NCBI GenBank assembly: GCA_965224015.1 | Contig: OZ245032.1 | Location: forward strand, 992,001 to 1,056,000 | Length of the DNA: 64,000 bases | Reading direction: 5' to 3' | Source: CBDCVD01 sp965224015 | GTDB taxonomy: Bacteria > Pseudomonadota > Alphaproteobacteria > Rhizobiales > CBDCVD01 | Part shown: positions 44,303 to 52,463 of the stretch, one piece after another | Layout: every line of letters begins with the position of its first letter | How positions within the stretch are numbered: the first letter of the stretch is position 1 | Made by a program: the position numbers and the translations under genes | Notes under the pieces: model-generated | What the model saw: the letters and a program-made list of their open reading frames with translations, nothing else | The model's database searches: none | Told to the model about the DNA's origin: nothing

Positions 44303-44617
44303 CTACAGATAGAGAAACGAGGGATGGCGGTTGGTTCTTTCAAACTCTCGCCGACGGCGCTCGACACTACGCCGCTCCAGCTCAAGTGCCGGGTTGGCAT
44401 AGAATGGCAGGGTGGTCGCCCACTCGACTTCCTCACGCCTCACGCCCATGTCGTCAGGGGTACATGCATCAAAATCGTGCATTCTACCGACCCCGCGACG
44501 GGCTTTCCAATTGCGCCATAGCATTTGGATGGATGTTCTCGCGACCTGCGCCACGTCTTGGCCGGCATGGCCAGAATGGGTAGCAGCGTGATTGAATGTT
44601 TGACTAGAGCGTGTCAT
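44303..44617 (-). CDS. DUF1127-type small protein
   Basis: This is a 104-aa basic protein. The central part IQMLWRNWKARRGVGRMHDF, DACTPDDMGVRREEVEWATT has the Arg/Trp-rich DUF1127 pattern, followed by LPFYANPALELERRSVERRR. I chose the ATG at 44617 because AGGAGA lies 8 nt upstream; a longer form would reach back to 44695. The start codon lies within a family C end (CATGACACGCTCTAG on the minus strand), so its first codons are repeat-derived. It is divergent from a LysR regulator, which may control it. DUF1127 proteins are small and mostly of unknown function. Confidence 0.78.
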   Translation of the reverse strand: MTRSSQTFNHAATHSGHAGQDVAQVARTSIQMLWRNWKARRGVGRMHDFDACTPDDMGVRREEVEWATTLPFYANPALELERRSVERRRREFERTNRHPSFLYL

Positions 44618-44716
44618 GGCATAAGTCTCCTGTTCACGGAAACACGCAAATTTCCGCGCTAACATCTTGAAAAGCTCATTATTTTGCGTTTGCAAGGCCC
44701 ACTATGAAAAATTTCA

Positions 44717-44730
44717 TTTGATCAATCAAA
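44717..44730. promoter_or_regulatory. Candidate LysR operator
   Basis: TTTGAT-CA-ATCAAA is a perfect 6-bp inverted repeat in the 172-bp divergent region between the DUF1127 gene and the LysR gene, where LysR-type regulators usually bind. Confidence 0.35.
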
Positions 44731-44789
44731 CGAATTGTTTTAATGTGTCGCTTCAATAATATTTATATATCGCAAGCGAGGAGATTGTC

Positions 44790-45674
44790 ATGATCCCGGG
44801 ACTGGACATTGACATCCTAAAGACTTTTATTGCCATCGCCGACACGGGTTCTTACAGCAGAGCGGCTGATGAGGTGGGGCGAACCCAGTCGGCGGTCAGC
44901 ATGCAGGTCAAGCGGCTAGAGGCGCTTATCGACAAAACCTTGCTTGTCAAACAGGGGCGTTCCAATCGGCTGACACATGATGGCGAGCATATGCTTGATT
45001 ACGCCAGGCGGATCGTTCAACTTAATGACGAGGCTATGGCGGCGTTTGATAAGTCTACGTTTAACTGCAAGGTTCGGCTGGGTTCCACGGATAAGTATGC
45101 GGAGCGGTTTCTGCCGGACATCCTGGGACGGTTTTCACGCACCCATCCGCTGGTGCAGCTTGATGTGGTCTGTAGCGGCGGCAGCCAGACCCTGAAAAAA
45201 ATGACTATGGACGGCGCGTTACACCTGGCAATCATCGGTCGAGACGAAGAAATCCCCAACGCCGAACCGCTGCGTCGTGAAATGCTTGTGTGGATGACAT
45301 CGTCGCGTCACAACGTACATGAAAAGTCTCCTCTTCCCGTGGCTACAGCGCAAAATGGTTGCTCATGGCGCGCAGCCGCTCTTGCAGCGCTGGAGAAGGT
45401 GGGGCGCGACTGCCGCATCGCCTATGCGAGCGATAGCAGCCAGGCCGTTGTGGCGGCCGTTCGCGCAGGGCTAGCGGTGGGGGTGGCGCCGTCCTGGTAT
45501 CTGCAGGCGGGGATGCGTATTTTGACGGAAAATGAGGGATTTCCCAACCTCGGCCATTTTGAAATTGGCCTCGTGCGCACCCCCCGCAAAATGCCACGGG
45601 CTGGTCATGCACTGGCCGCGCACATAAAAGATGCCATGATTGAACTTGATCATCTGTCCACCGCAGCGGAGTAA
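44790..45674 (+). CDS. LysR family transcriptional regulator
   Basis: The 294-aa protein starts with a winged helix-turn-helix: LDIDILKTFIAIADTGSYSR, AADEVGRTQSAVSMQVKRLE, ALIDKTLLVKQGRSNRLTHDG. The effector-binding half starts near residue 90 (KVRLGSTDKYAERFLPDILGRF). GAGGAG lies 7 nt before the ATG. It is divergent from the DUF1127 gene. The target and ligand are unknown. Confidence 0.93.
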   Translation: MIPGLDIDILKTFIAIADTGSYSRAADEVGRTQSAVSMQVKRLEALIDKTLLVKQGRSNRLTHDGEHMLDYARRIVQLNDEAMAAFDKSTFNCKVRLGSTDKYAERFLPDILGRFSRTHPLVQLDVVCSGGSQTLKKMTMDGALHLAIIGRDEEIPNAEPLRREMLVWMTSSRHNVHEKSPLPVATAQNGCSWRAAALAALEKVGRDCRIAYASDSSQAVVAAVRAGLAVGVAPSWYLQAGMRILTENEGFPNLGHFEIGLVRTPRKMPRAGHALAAHIKDAMIELDHLSTAAE

Positions 45675-45715
45675 TGCTCCATCAATCCGTCGCGTTTTTC
45701 CGGATTTCCGGTTAT

Positions 45716-45910
45716 TAGCCGGCAATGGGTCATCTCAAATCAGGGCACCGCATGGATCGGAACTATCTTGCTCCTGAACAAGGCGATGCCATCAACCCCA
45801 TCCTTGCGGCCGCAGGCTATAACTTCCGCCTTATCCTTAAAGGGATCAAGGCTTTTTGGTTCAAAATCCAGATCATGTGGATAGTCAATCAGGCAGCCAA
45901 AATCGCATAG
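45716..45910 (+). pseudogene. 3' remnant of an IS5-type transposase
   Basis: The frame MGHLKSGHRMDRNYLAPEQG, DAINPILAAAGYNFRLILKG matches the C-terminus of IS5-group DDE transposases (typically ...EPVIGHLKxxHRMxRNYLxGxxGDxINxxLAAAGYNFxLLL). The codon expected for Glu before PxxGH is a TAG here (45713-45715), and nothing upstream matches, so only the last 65 or so codons survive. No inverted repeats were found. It is the only recognisable transposase trace in the window. Confidence 0.8.
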
Positions 45911-45985
45911 TTCACAATCGACGAATATGACATTTTGTACGCGCTGACTTGTGGGCATATCTATTGGCGGGCGGGCCAGGTTGTA

Positions 45986-46087
45986 ATACCAAGGGTCCTT
46001 GCCAATGACTCATGCATTTGCGTCAAAGCGTTGTGTTATCAAGGCCGTACACCAGCGGCGTGTCCATAAAGCCAATACCGCTGGTAT
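45986..46087 (-). repeat. Family A element, full copy (102 bp), reversed
   Basis: ATACCAAGGGTCCTTGCC to AATACCGCTGGTAT; one base shorter than consensus because ACCAGCGGCGTG lacks a C. It lies in the 400-bp gap between the IS remnant and the next gene, which otherwise shows no gene. Confidence 0.9.
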
Positions 46088-46316
46088 AAATAGCCGTTTC
46101 CTTGCGGGTCGTGCTGATAATATCAAGGCCCCATTTTCGTCTTTCTCTTATCTGGAACTGGGGTTATACAAAGGCGGATCCAGCTATTTGCGCATATCCA
46201 TAAAAAGGCTGGTGCTGCCTGTTCATGGATATGCCCAGGTATTGCACACCGCACACCACACAACGTACTACGTGCACCGCCCGCCGCAACAGCGGGCCTC
46301 AGGGAGAGATGACTAA

Positions 46317-47558
46317 ATGGGAAAAGGGAATATAAGGCACCTGTTGCCCGGCGATGATCAGATCGACCGGATTGTTGACAGCATCCTCGCCTTCACCGAT
46401 GTTTCGGCAACCACCGACAAATATTTCACCCATTCGAGTGATATTGCGCGCAAATATGGAGATGCCGAAGTCACCTATGCTGTCTTCATGCGCCGCAGAA
46501 TTGTCGCTGCCTTCGGCCCAGCGCTGCGGCTTGTGGAAAAGCTGGTTCCCGAGGCCACGATTAAGCGCTACTTCTCGGAAGGCGAACTGGTGCCCTCGGA
46601 CAGCAAACTATTTACAGTTACCGGCCCCTATACGGCGCTTTCCGAAGTCGAGACATTGATGCTGCAAAAGGTCGGCTTTCCCTGCGTTGCGGCCTATAAC
46701 GCCTTCAACATGTGCCGCGCTCTTCCGCAATCGCAGTTTATGGATATGCATGCCCGTCACGCATCCGGCGCGGAGATGAACCTGCTTGTCGCCTATGGCG
46801 CGGCCGTGGGATCGGCGGCCGCCAAGGCCCGCGACCGCAGGGTGACCGGCTTTATCGGCTCGTCTCAGGACATCACGGCCTCCCTGTTTGGTCAAGAGGC
46901 AGGACTGGGCACCATGCCGCACGCTCTTGTGGGCTATGCCCAGGGCGATGTGTTGGAGGCAACGAAGATGTTTTCCAGGGCCCTGCCCGATGCGCCCGCG
47001 GTGGTCTCACTGGTCGACTTCAACGGCAAGGAGATTACTGATGCCTTGCGCTGTGCCGAGTGGTTTTATAACGAGTCCGGCCTGGTTAAGGCTGGGAAAA
47101 TTTTTGGCGTGCGTCTTGATACCCACGGCGGTCGCTTTGCCGAGGAGTTGAACTACGCAAAGTCCGTTGAAGTGGTAGGCGCGTGGCTGGATGTCGACGG
47201 GGAATACAACATCGTTGAGGAAGCGCTCGGCCAGCGCGCCTTTCAGCTTGATGCCGGTGATGTGATTATTGACCAGGTGCGGCGCACCCTCTTTGGCAAT
47301 GGTGTCTCCGTGGCCAGTATCATCAACACGCGCAATCGCCTTGATGAAGCCGGCTTTGACAGTGTGAGAATCATCGCGTCATCTGGTTTTGACCCGCAAA
47401 AATGTCTGGTTATGGGGGCCGCCAAGGCGCCCATCGACATGGTGGGAACCGGTTCCTACATGCCTTCGACCCTGCGCGAGACCTACTCAACGGCGGATAT
47501 CATCGCCTATGATGGGGTCAAACGGGTCAAGCTCGGGCGCGAGTTTCTTTACGATTGA
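46317..47558 (+). CDS. pncB: Nicotinate phosphoribosyltransferase
   Basis: This enzyme converts nicotinate and PRPP to nicotinate mononucleotide in NAD salvage. The 413-aa protein has the conserved blocks HARHASGAEMN, GFIGSSQDITASLFGQEAG, GTMPHALVGYAQGD, LVDFNGKEITDALRCAEWF, GVRLDTHGGRFAEE and IIASSGFDPQKC. GGGAGAG lies about 10 nt before the ATG. It precedes an HpcH-type aldolase and acpS. In many alphaproteobacteria pdxJ is found at this place before acpS. NudC (NAD hydrolysis) lies 2 kb upstream. Confidence 0.9.
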   Translation: MGKGNIRHLLPGDDQIDRIVDSILAFTDVSATTDKYFTHSSDIARKYGDAEVTYAVFMRRRIVAAFGPALRLVEKLVPEATIKRYFSEGELVPSDSKLFTVTGPYTALSEVETLMLQKVGFPCVAAYNAFNMCRALPQSQFMDMHARHASGAEMNLLVAYGAAVGSAAAKARDRRVTGFIGSSQDITASLFGQEAGLGTMPHALVGYAQGDVLEATKMFSRALPDAPAVVSLVDFNGKEITDALRCAEWFYNESGLVKAGKIFGVRLDTHGGRFAEELNYAKSVEVVGAWLDVDGEYNIVEEALGQRAFQLDAGDVIIDQVRRTLFGNGVSVASIINTRNRLDEAGFDSVRIIASSGFDPQKCLVMGAAKAPIDMVGTGSYMPSTLRETYSTADIIAYDGVKRVKLGREFLYD

Positions 47559-47632
47559 GCGCATTAAGGCCGGATGGCGGTCGCAATAAACCTGGCTTGG
47601 GGTGTATCCAGCAGAACAAAAAGGAACGAGCC

Positions 47633-48400
47633 ATGAACGAATTTCAACTGGCAACCCGGTTACGAGGTGGGGGTACACTCATCTGCGCCTGGGCGCAGTT
47701 GGCCCATCGGCTTTTCGCTCACGAACTGGCCGGGTCCGCCTTTGATGCGGTGATCTTTGATCTGCAGCATGGTCTGGTGAGCCCCGCGGCCATCGAGTCC
47801 TGCCTTACCGCCGTCCATTATCAGGGCGGCATTTCCGTGGTGCGTATTCCTGTTGCCGACAATGCGAACGCGTCACGCTATCTTGACTTTGGCGCACAAG
47901 GCATTATCGCACCGATGATTAACAGTGTCGCGGACGCCGAGGCTTTTGTTGCCGCCACCAAGTTTCCGCCGCTTGGGCAACGCAGCTATGGCCCGGCGCG
48001 CGTTGCGCAACTAATGGGAACAACCGGCGATGCGATTGTTCGTATGTCGAACCGCGAAACTGTGACATTTGCCATGATTGAGACCCGCCAAGCCCTTGAG
48101 GCAGCACACGATATTGTCGCTGTTGCGGGAATCGACGGCGTGTTTTTGGGGCCATCTGATTTGTCTTTGAGCCTGAGCGCCGGCGCCGGCGTTGACACCG
48201 CGAGCGTCGAAACCCAGGACGCGATCCGCCACGTTGCCAATTTGGCACGCGATAACAACAAGGTGGCCGGCATTTATGCCGCCACACCGGAATTTGCAAG
48301 CCGGTCCATTGCCGCCGGGTATCAGCTTATTGCGCTGATGAGCGATGTCGCGTGCCTGCATGCAGGGGCCAAACATTTGATTTCCCAGGTATCCCGTTGA
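47633..48400 (+). CDS. HpcH/HpaI family aldolase
   Basis: This is a class II pyruvate-type aldolase of 255 aa. Visible are FDAVIFDLQHGLVSPAAIE, VVRIPVADNANASRYLDFGA, GAQGIIAPMINSVADAEAFV and the metal/substrate segment GIDGVFLGPSDLSLSLSAG. I chose ATG 47633 because AAGGA lies upstream and the earlier frame start gives residues without homology. Substrate is not predictable; family members cleave 4-hydroxy-2-oxo acids. It ends 39 nt before acpS. Confidence 0.88.
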   Translation: MNEFQLATRLRGGGTLICAWAQLAHRLFAHELAGSAFDAVIFDLQHGLVSPAAIESCLTAVHYQGGISVVRIPVADNANASRYLDFGAQGIIAPMINSVADAEAFVAATKFPPLGQRSYGPARVAQLMGTTGDAIVRMSNRETVTFAMIETRQALEAAHDIVAVAGIDGVFLGPSDLSLSLSAGAGVDTASVETQDAIRHVANLARDNNKVAGIYAATPEFASRSIAAGYQLIALMSDVACLHAGAKHLISQVSR

Positions 48401-48439
48401 CCGACGGCCCTGGCGCCTGCACACAAAAGGAATATAATC

Positions 48440-48856
48440 ATTATTGTCGGAATTGGTCAGGACATTGTCGACATTCGTCGCATTAACGCCACTTTGGAAC
48501 GATTTGGCGATCGTTTTCTTGCACGTGTTTTCACCGATATTGAACGCCGCAAGAGTCTAAGCCGCCCGGACCCTGCTGCCTCCCTTGCCAAGCGGTTTGC
48601 CGCCAAGGAAGCCTGTGCGAAAGCGTTGGGAACCGGATTTCGTAATGGCGTTCGCTGGCGCGATCTCGGTGTGGTTAATCTGCCAAGCGGCAGGCCAACC
48701 CTGGAGTTAAGCGGCGTTGCGGCGCAAAAGTTGAGCGCATTGGTCCCCTCCGGCTATAAGTCAGCAATCCATTTAACGATCACCGATGAGCCGCCCTACG
48801 CCTCGGCCTTCGTTATGATATCCGCCGAGTGGTCACATAATGATGCGGCCCTGTGA
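48440..48856 (+). CDS. acpS: Holo-[acyl-carrier-protein] synthase AcpS with a non-standard start codon
   Basis: AcpS transfers 4'-phosphopantetheine from CoA to apo-ACP. The essential N-terminal motif IVGIGQDIVDIRRI (with the metal-binding Asp) and FAAKEACAKALGTGF are present. The frame upstream of this motif has no ATG, GTG or TTG before an in-frame stop at 48398: only ATA 48434, ATC 48437, ATT 48440 or CTG 48410 are available. AAGGA at 48427-48431 fits initiation at ATC 48437 or ATT 48440. The first standard start, TTG 48494, would delete the active-site motif. I give ATT 48440 as start (138 aa), the exact codon being uncertain. Confidence 0.88.
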   Translation: MIVGIGQDIVDIRRINATLERFGDRFLARVFTDIERRKSLSRPDPAASLAKRFAAKEACAKALGTGFRNGVRWRDLGVVNLPSGRPTLELSGVAAQKLSALVPSGYKSAIHLTITDEPPYASAFVMISAEWSHNDAAL

Positions 48857-49058
48857 GGGCGGATGCCGCGATTTGGACAGGGTAAGGCACAAGCCACGCC
48901 GAAACGCGCCGGAAGATGTGCGTTGCCTTTAGGCGCGCGAGCAGGTATAGGCTTTGCGTATTGCCCGGCCCTTGCCGGGACACAAAGCGCAAAAGCCGAG
49001 GCTTTTGGTCCCAATTTGCGGGCGACATGCTCTAGTCGCAGAACAGGCCGATTTGATT

Positions 49059-49838
49059 ATGCACGCTGAACCCAAAGCCTCCACGGGCACAAAGACGCGA
49101 AGTGCCGTTCATGAGATTGTCGTGGTTATTGTTCAAGCCGTGATTATCGCCGTACTGTTTCGGACGTTTTTGTTTCAGCCGTTCAACATTCCATCCAGTT
49201 CCATGCAGCAAACGCTTCTTGTGGGAGATTACCTGTTTGTATCAAAATTAAGTTATGGCTTTAGCAAATATTCTCTTCCCTTCTCCCCTGATTTGTTTTC
49301 GGGAAGGATCTGGCAGGATACGCCAGAGCGTGGAGACATTGCCGTTTTCCGCCCTCCCTGGAAAATGACCGACGACTACATAAAACGAGTGATTGGCCTG
49401 CCGGGAGATACGGTGCAGTTACGCGAAGGGGTTCTCTACATTAACGGGCAAGCGCAAAAGCGCCAGCCCCTTGGCCGCAAAACCCTCTACGAGTATGATG
49501 AACACAGTGGGCGCACGTTTAGACGCGAAGTCGAACAGTTTCGCGAAACAATGACCGATACGCAAGCCTCATATGTTGTATCCTATCAAACAGTGGGGTC
49601 CCGTAGCACATCGGCGGTTTTTCAGGTACCGGCAGGACATTATTTCATGATGGGAGACAATCGCGATAATTCACAAGACAGCCGCGCGGCCCCCCCTCAC
49701 CAGCGTATGGTGCCCCTTGAAAACTTTATCGGGCGTGCGGATCTGATTTTCTTTTCCATCACCGGCGGCAATCGCCCGTGGCAATTGTGGAAATGGCCCA
49801 CGGAGGTGCGCTGGGACCGCTTGTTAAAAGGACTTTGA
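49059..49838 (+). CDS. lepB: Signal peptidase I
   Basis: LepB cleaves signal peptides of exported proteins at the outer face of the inner membrane. The 259-aa product has an N-terminal membrane helix (VVVIVQAVIIAVLFRTFLF, about residues 19-37), the catalytic Ser in FNIPSSSMQQTLLVGD and the catalytic Lys in DDYIKRVIGLPGD. The box GHYFMMGDNRDNSQDSR is also present. I chose ATG 49059 since earlier codons read through a repeat-like CATGCTCTAG sequence; no strong ribosome-binding site is visible. It belongs to acpS-lepB-rnc-era-recO. Confidence 0.96.
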   Translation: MHAEPKASTGTKTRSAVHEIVVVIVQAVIIAVLFRTFLFQPFNIPSSSMQQTLLVGDYLFVSKLSYGFSKYSLPFSPDLFSGRIWQDTPERGDIAVFRPPWKMTDDYIKRVIGLPGDTVQLREGVLYINGQAQKRQPLGRKTLYEYDEHSGRTFRREVEQFRETMTDTQASYVVSYQTVGSRSTSAVFQVPAGHYFMMGDNRDNSQDSRAAPPHQRMVPLENFIGRADLIFFSITGGNRPWQLWKWPTEVRWDRLLKGL

Positions 49839-49847
49839 GGCGCAAAC

Positions 49848-50633
49848 ATGCGCAAACTTGACGACAATGCACTGATCGACCTTGAGGCGCGTCTTGACTA
49901 TAGATTCGCATCAAAGTTTTGGCTGCGTCGCGCAATAACCCACGCCAGTTCGCCCTTGGCAAGCACAAACGGCACGTTTCAGCGCCTTGAATTCCTTGGC
50001 GATCGCGTTCTCGGACTGGTCATTGCGGAAATGCTCAGCACCGCGTTTCCCAAAGCCAATGAAGGCGAGTTGTCTCGCCGGTTGAACCGCCTGGTGTGCA
50101 AACCAGCCTGTGCGCTGGTTAGCGACAAGCTTGCTATTCTTACCTTTGTACAACTAGGGAGCCAGAAAGTGATTGCCTCCCGGCGTGCCCGTGATGCGCT
50201 TATGGGGGACGTGTGCGAGGCTATCATTGGGGCCATCTATCGTGATGGCGGTCTGTCGCCGGCGCGCCACTTCATTGCTCGCCATTGGCGCGACCGCATT
50301 ACCCAATCAGGGCAGGCGCGCGATCCCAAGACGGCATTACAGGAGTGGGCTCAAGGCAACGGCCTGGACCCCCCTTCGTATCGCGTTGTAATGCGTGAGG
50401 GCCCCGATCATGCGCCCCGCTTTACCGTTGCCGCCTCCCTGGAGGGGCTGGCTGAGGAAACAGGAACCGGTGGTTCTAAGCGCGAGGCAGAACAAACGGC
50501 CGCTAGCGCCGTTTTGATCCGCGAGGGGGTGTGGCCCTCCTACCCCCCCTATGCCCCCTCCTCAACAGAAGATCACCCCACCTCAGCACGCCCTGTTGAT
50601 ACTGAAGGTGCAACCCATGTGCCCAAGCCGTGA
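49848..50633 (+). CDS. rnc: Ribonuclease III
   Basis: RNase III processes rRNA and other double-stranded RNAs. The 261-aa protein has the signature RLEFLGDRVLGLVIAEML with catalytic Glu/Asp (about residues 45-62), a second acidic cluster at LMGDVCEAIIGAIYRDGG, and a C-terminal double-stranded RNA-binding domain (KTALQEWAQGNGLDPPSY to EQTAASAVLI). About 35 residues of Pro/Thr-rich tail follow. Its 3' end overlaps the era start by 17 nt. Confidence 0.97.
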   Translation: MRKLDDNALIDLEARLDYRFASKFWLRRAITHASSPLASTNGTFQRLEFLGDRVLGLVIAEMLSTAFPKANEGELSRRLNRLVCKPACALVSDKLAILTFVQLGSQKVIASRRARDALMGDVCEAIIGAIYRDGGLSPARHFIARHWRDRITQSGQARDPKTALQEWAQGNGLDPPSYRVVMREGPDHAPRFTVAASLEGLAEETGTGGSKREAEQTAASAVLIREGVWPSYPPYAPSSTEDHPTSARPVDTEGATHVPKP

Positions 50634-51558
50634 AACCACGTCGGATGAGCGTGCTTTTGTCGCCACAACCCGGTGCGGCTATGTTGCGCTGATCGGGGCT
50701 CCGAATACCGGTAAATCCACCCTCCTGAACACCTGCGTCGGAACGAAAGTCTCAATTGTAACGCACAAGGTGCAGACCACCCGTTGTCTTGTACGCGGGA
50801 TCGTCATCAGGGACGGCACACAGATTATATTTGTGGATACGCCGGGGCTATTTACGCCAAAGAGGCAATTGGAAAAAGCCATGGTATCGGCTGCCTGGGC
50901 GGGGGCTTTCGATGCGGACATGGTGGCCCTGATGATTGGTGCCCGTGACGGTTTTGGCAAGCGAGAGGCGGCGCTTGCAAACAGGGTCCGCCCGCATACC
51001 CGACATCTGATTCTGATCATCAACAAAATTGATACGATCAAACGCACACACTTGCTGGCTTTGGCAAAAGAGGCCAATGATCAGTGCCTTTTCGAGAATA
51101 CGTTCATGATCAGCGCCCTGAACGGCGACGGCGTAGGTGGATTTCTCGACCATATCGGGCAGACACTGCCGGCGGGGCCATGGCTTTATGAGCCGGACCG
51201 GATTGCCGACATGCCGGTGCGTTTGCTGGCCGCGGAGATGACGAGGGAGCAGGTGTTCTTGCGCCTGCACGCGGAGCTTCCCTATACTTTGACGGTTGAG
51301 ACCACGGGCTGGAACGAGCGGCCCGACGGAAGTTTGGCAATTGAACAAACACTTTACGTTACCCATGCACGCCACCGGCAAATCGCTCTGGGGCGCAAGG
51401 GGGCGACCATAAAAGCCATTTCGATAGCCGCGCGCGGCACCCTTGAAGACGTTCTGTCGCGTAAGGTCCATCTTTTACTGTTTGTCAAGGTGCGCGAGAA
51501 CTGGTTGAATGACCCCGGTCGCTACGCAGCCATCGGGCTGGAAATTCCAAGCGGATAA
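50617..51558 (+). CDS. era: GTPase Era
   Basis: Era is an essential GTPase that binds 16S rRNA during 30S assembly. I chose ATG 50617 (313 aa), inside the rnc 3' end, since the frame before it has no family homology. G1 is GAPNTGKST, G2 lies around TTRCLVRG, G3 is DTPGLF, G4 is NKID, and the C-terminal KH domain includes the GXXG-type segment ALGRKGATIKAISIAAR. C-terminal FVKVRENWLNDPGRYAAIGLE is typical. Confidence 0.97.
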   Translation: MCPSRETTSDERAFVATTRCGYVALIGAPNTGKSTLLNTCVGTKVSIVTHKVQTTRCLVRGIVIRDGTQIIFVDTPGLFTPKRQLEKAMVSAAWAGAFDADMVALMIGARDGFGKREAALANRVRPHTRHLILIINKIDTIKRTHLLALAKEANDQCLFENTFMISALNGDGVGGFLDHIGQTLPAGPWLYEPDRIADMPVRLLAAEMTREQVFLRLHAELPYTLTVETTGWNERPDGSLAIEQTLYVTHARHRQIALGRKGATIKAISIAARGTLEDVLSRKVHLLLFVKVRENWLNDPGRYAAIGLEIPSG

Positions 51559-51563
51559 ATGTC

Positions 51564-52415
51564 ATGGATTGGCAGGATGAAGGCATTATTCTGGCATCAA
51601 GGCGCCACGGAGAAGGGGGCGTTATCCTTGAACTGATGACCTGTGCGCATGGGCGTCATTTCGGCTTGGTACGCGGCGGCAGAGGGCGCCGGTACCGTCC
51701 CCTATTGCAGCCGGGCAATGAGCTTTCCGTTACCTGGCGGGCGCGGCTTGCCGAGCATCTTGGGGTCCTACATGTGGAGTTAAAACAGGCGCGGGCCGCC
51801 GAATTGATGGAGAACCGTCTGGCGCTGGCAGTTTTTCACACTCTGGCGGCGCATCTGCACCTCATTCCTGAGCGCGAACCGCATGCGGGGCTTTATCATG
51901 GATGCCATGTTATTCTTGATCATATAGACGCAGGTTATGACATCGGGGCGCTGATGGTCCGCTTTGAAGTTGAGTTGTTGCGCGAGCTTGGCATCGGCCT
52001 GGACTTGTCGCGATGTGCTGCGACGGGACGCACGGATGATCTCATTTATGTCTCGCCCCGATCAGGCCGCGCGGTCTCGCGTGAGGCGGGGGCGCCGTAC
52101 AAGGCCAAACTGCTGCCACTGCCGGCATTTCTGCGCCGTAACGATAATCCTGAGGCTACCGCGGGGCAAAGCCCCCTTGATCCAAAGGCCGTTTTTGCTG
52201 GCCTTTCTCTAAGCGGATATTTTCTTGGTCGTGATGCCTATGGGGAGCGGGGGATGGACTTGCCGCTGGCGCGCGCGCAGTTTGTGCGATTCCTTGAGAT
52301 GATGGCGGAGTCTACGAAGCTGGAAACGTCTATTGACAACATGGCCAGCCCCCTCCCCCGTCCCAACCACCTGCACAGCGGTACCCTACGGGTGGCTGGG
52401 AGGGGGAGCGGGTAG
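51564..52415 (+). CDS. recO: DNA repair protein RecO, C-terminus extended into repeat DNA
   Basis: RecO anneals single strands and loads RecA with RecR. The 283-aa frame starts MDWQDEGIILASRRHGEGGV (OB fold) and continues with a helical C-terminal domain. Relatives usually stop near residue 245-255, after a helix equivalent to ARAQFVRFLEMMAE. The last 20 or so residues are read from a GC-rich stretch and a family D motif that supplies the TAG stop at 52413-52415. The extension is therefore probably acquired with the repeat. The gene follows era by 5 nt. Confidence 0.95.
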   Translation: MDWQDEGIILASRRHGEGGVILELMTCAHGRHFGLVRGGRGRRYRPLLQPGNELSVTWRARLAEHLGVLHVELKQARAAELMENRLALAVFHTLAAHLHLIPEREPHAGLYHGCHVILDHIDAGYDIGALMVRFEVELLRELGIGLDLSRCAATGRTDDLIYVSPRSGRAVSREAGAPYKAKLLPLPAFLRRNDNPEATAGQSPLDPKAVFAGLSLSGYFLGRDAYGERGMDLPLARAQFVRFLEMMAESTKLETSIDNMASPLPRPNHLHSGTLRVAGRGSG

Positions 52416-52457
52416 GGTGATGCCCGTTAATACCAAGGGTCTTTGGATTCTTGGTAT
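52401..52457 (+). repeat. Family D motif joined to a short A-type element
   Basis: GGGGAGCGGGTAGGGTGATG, CCCGTTA at 52404-52429, then ATACCAAGGGTCTTTGGATT, CTTGGTAT ending at 52457. It overlaps the recO 3' end and lies 7 bp from the convergent gene end. Confidence 0.8.
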
Positions 52458-52463
52458 GAGGCA

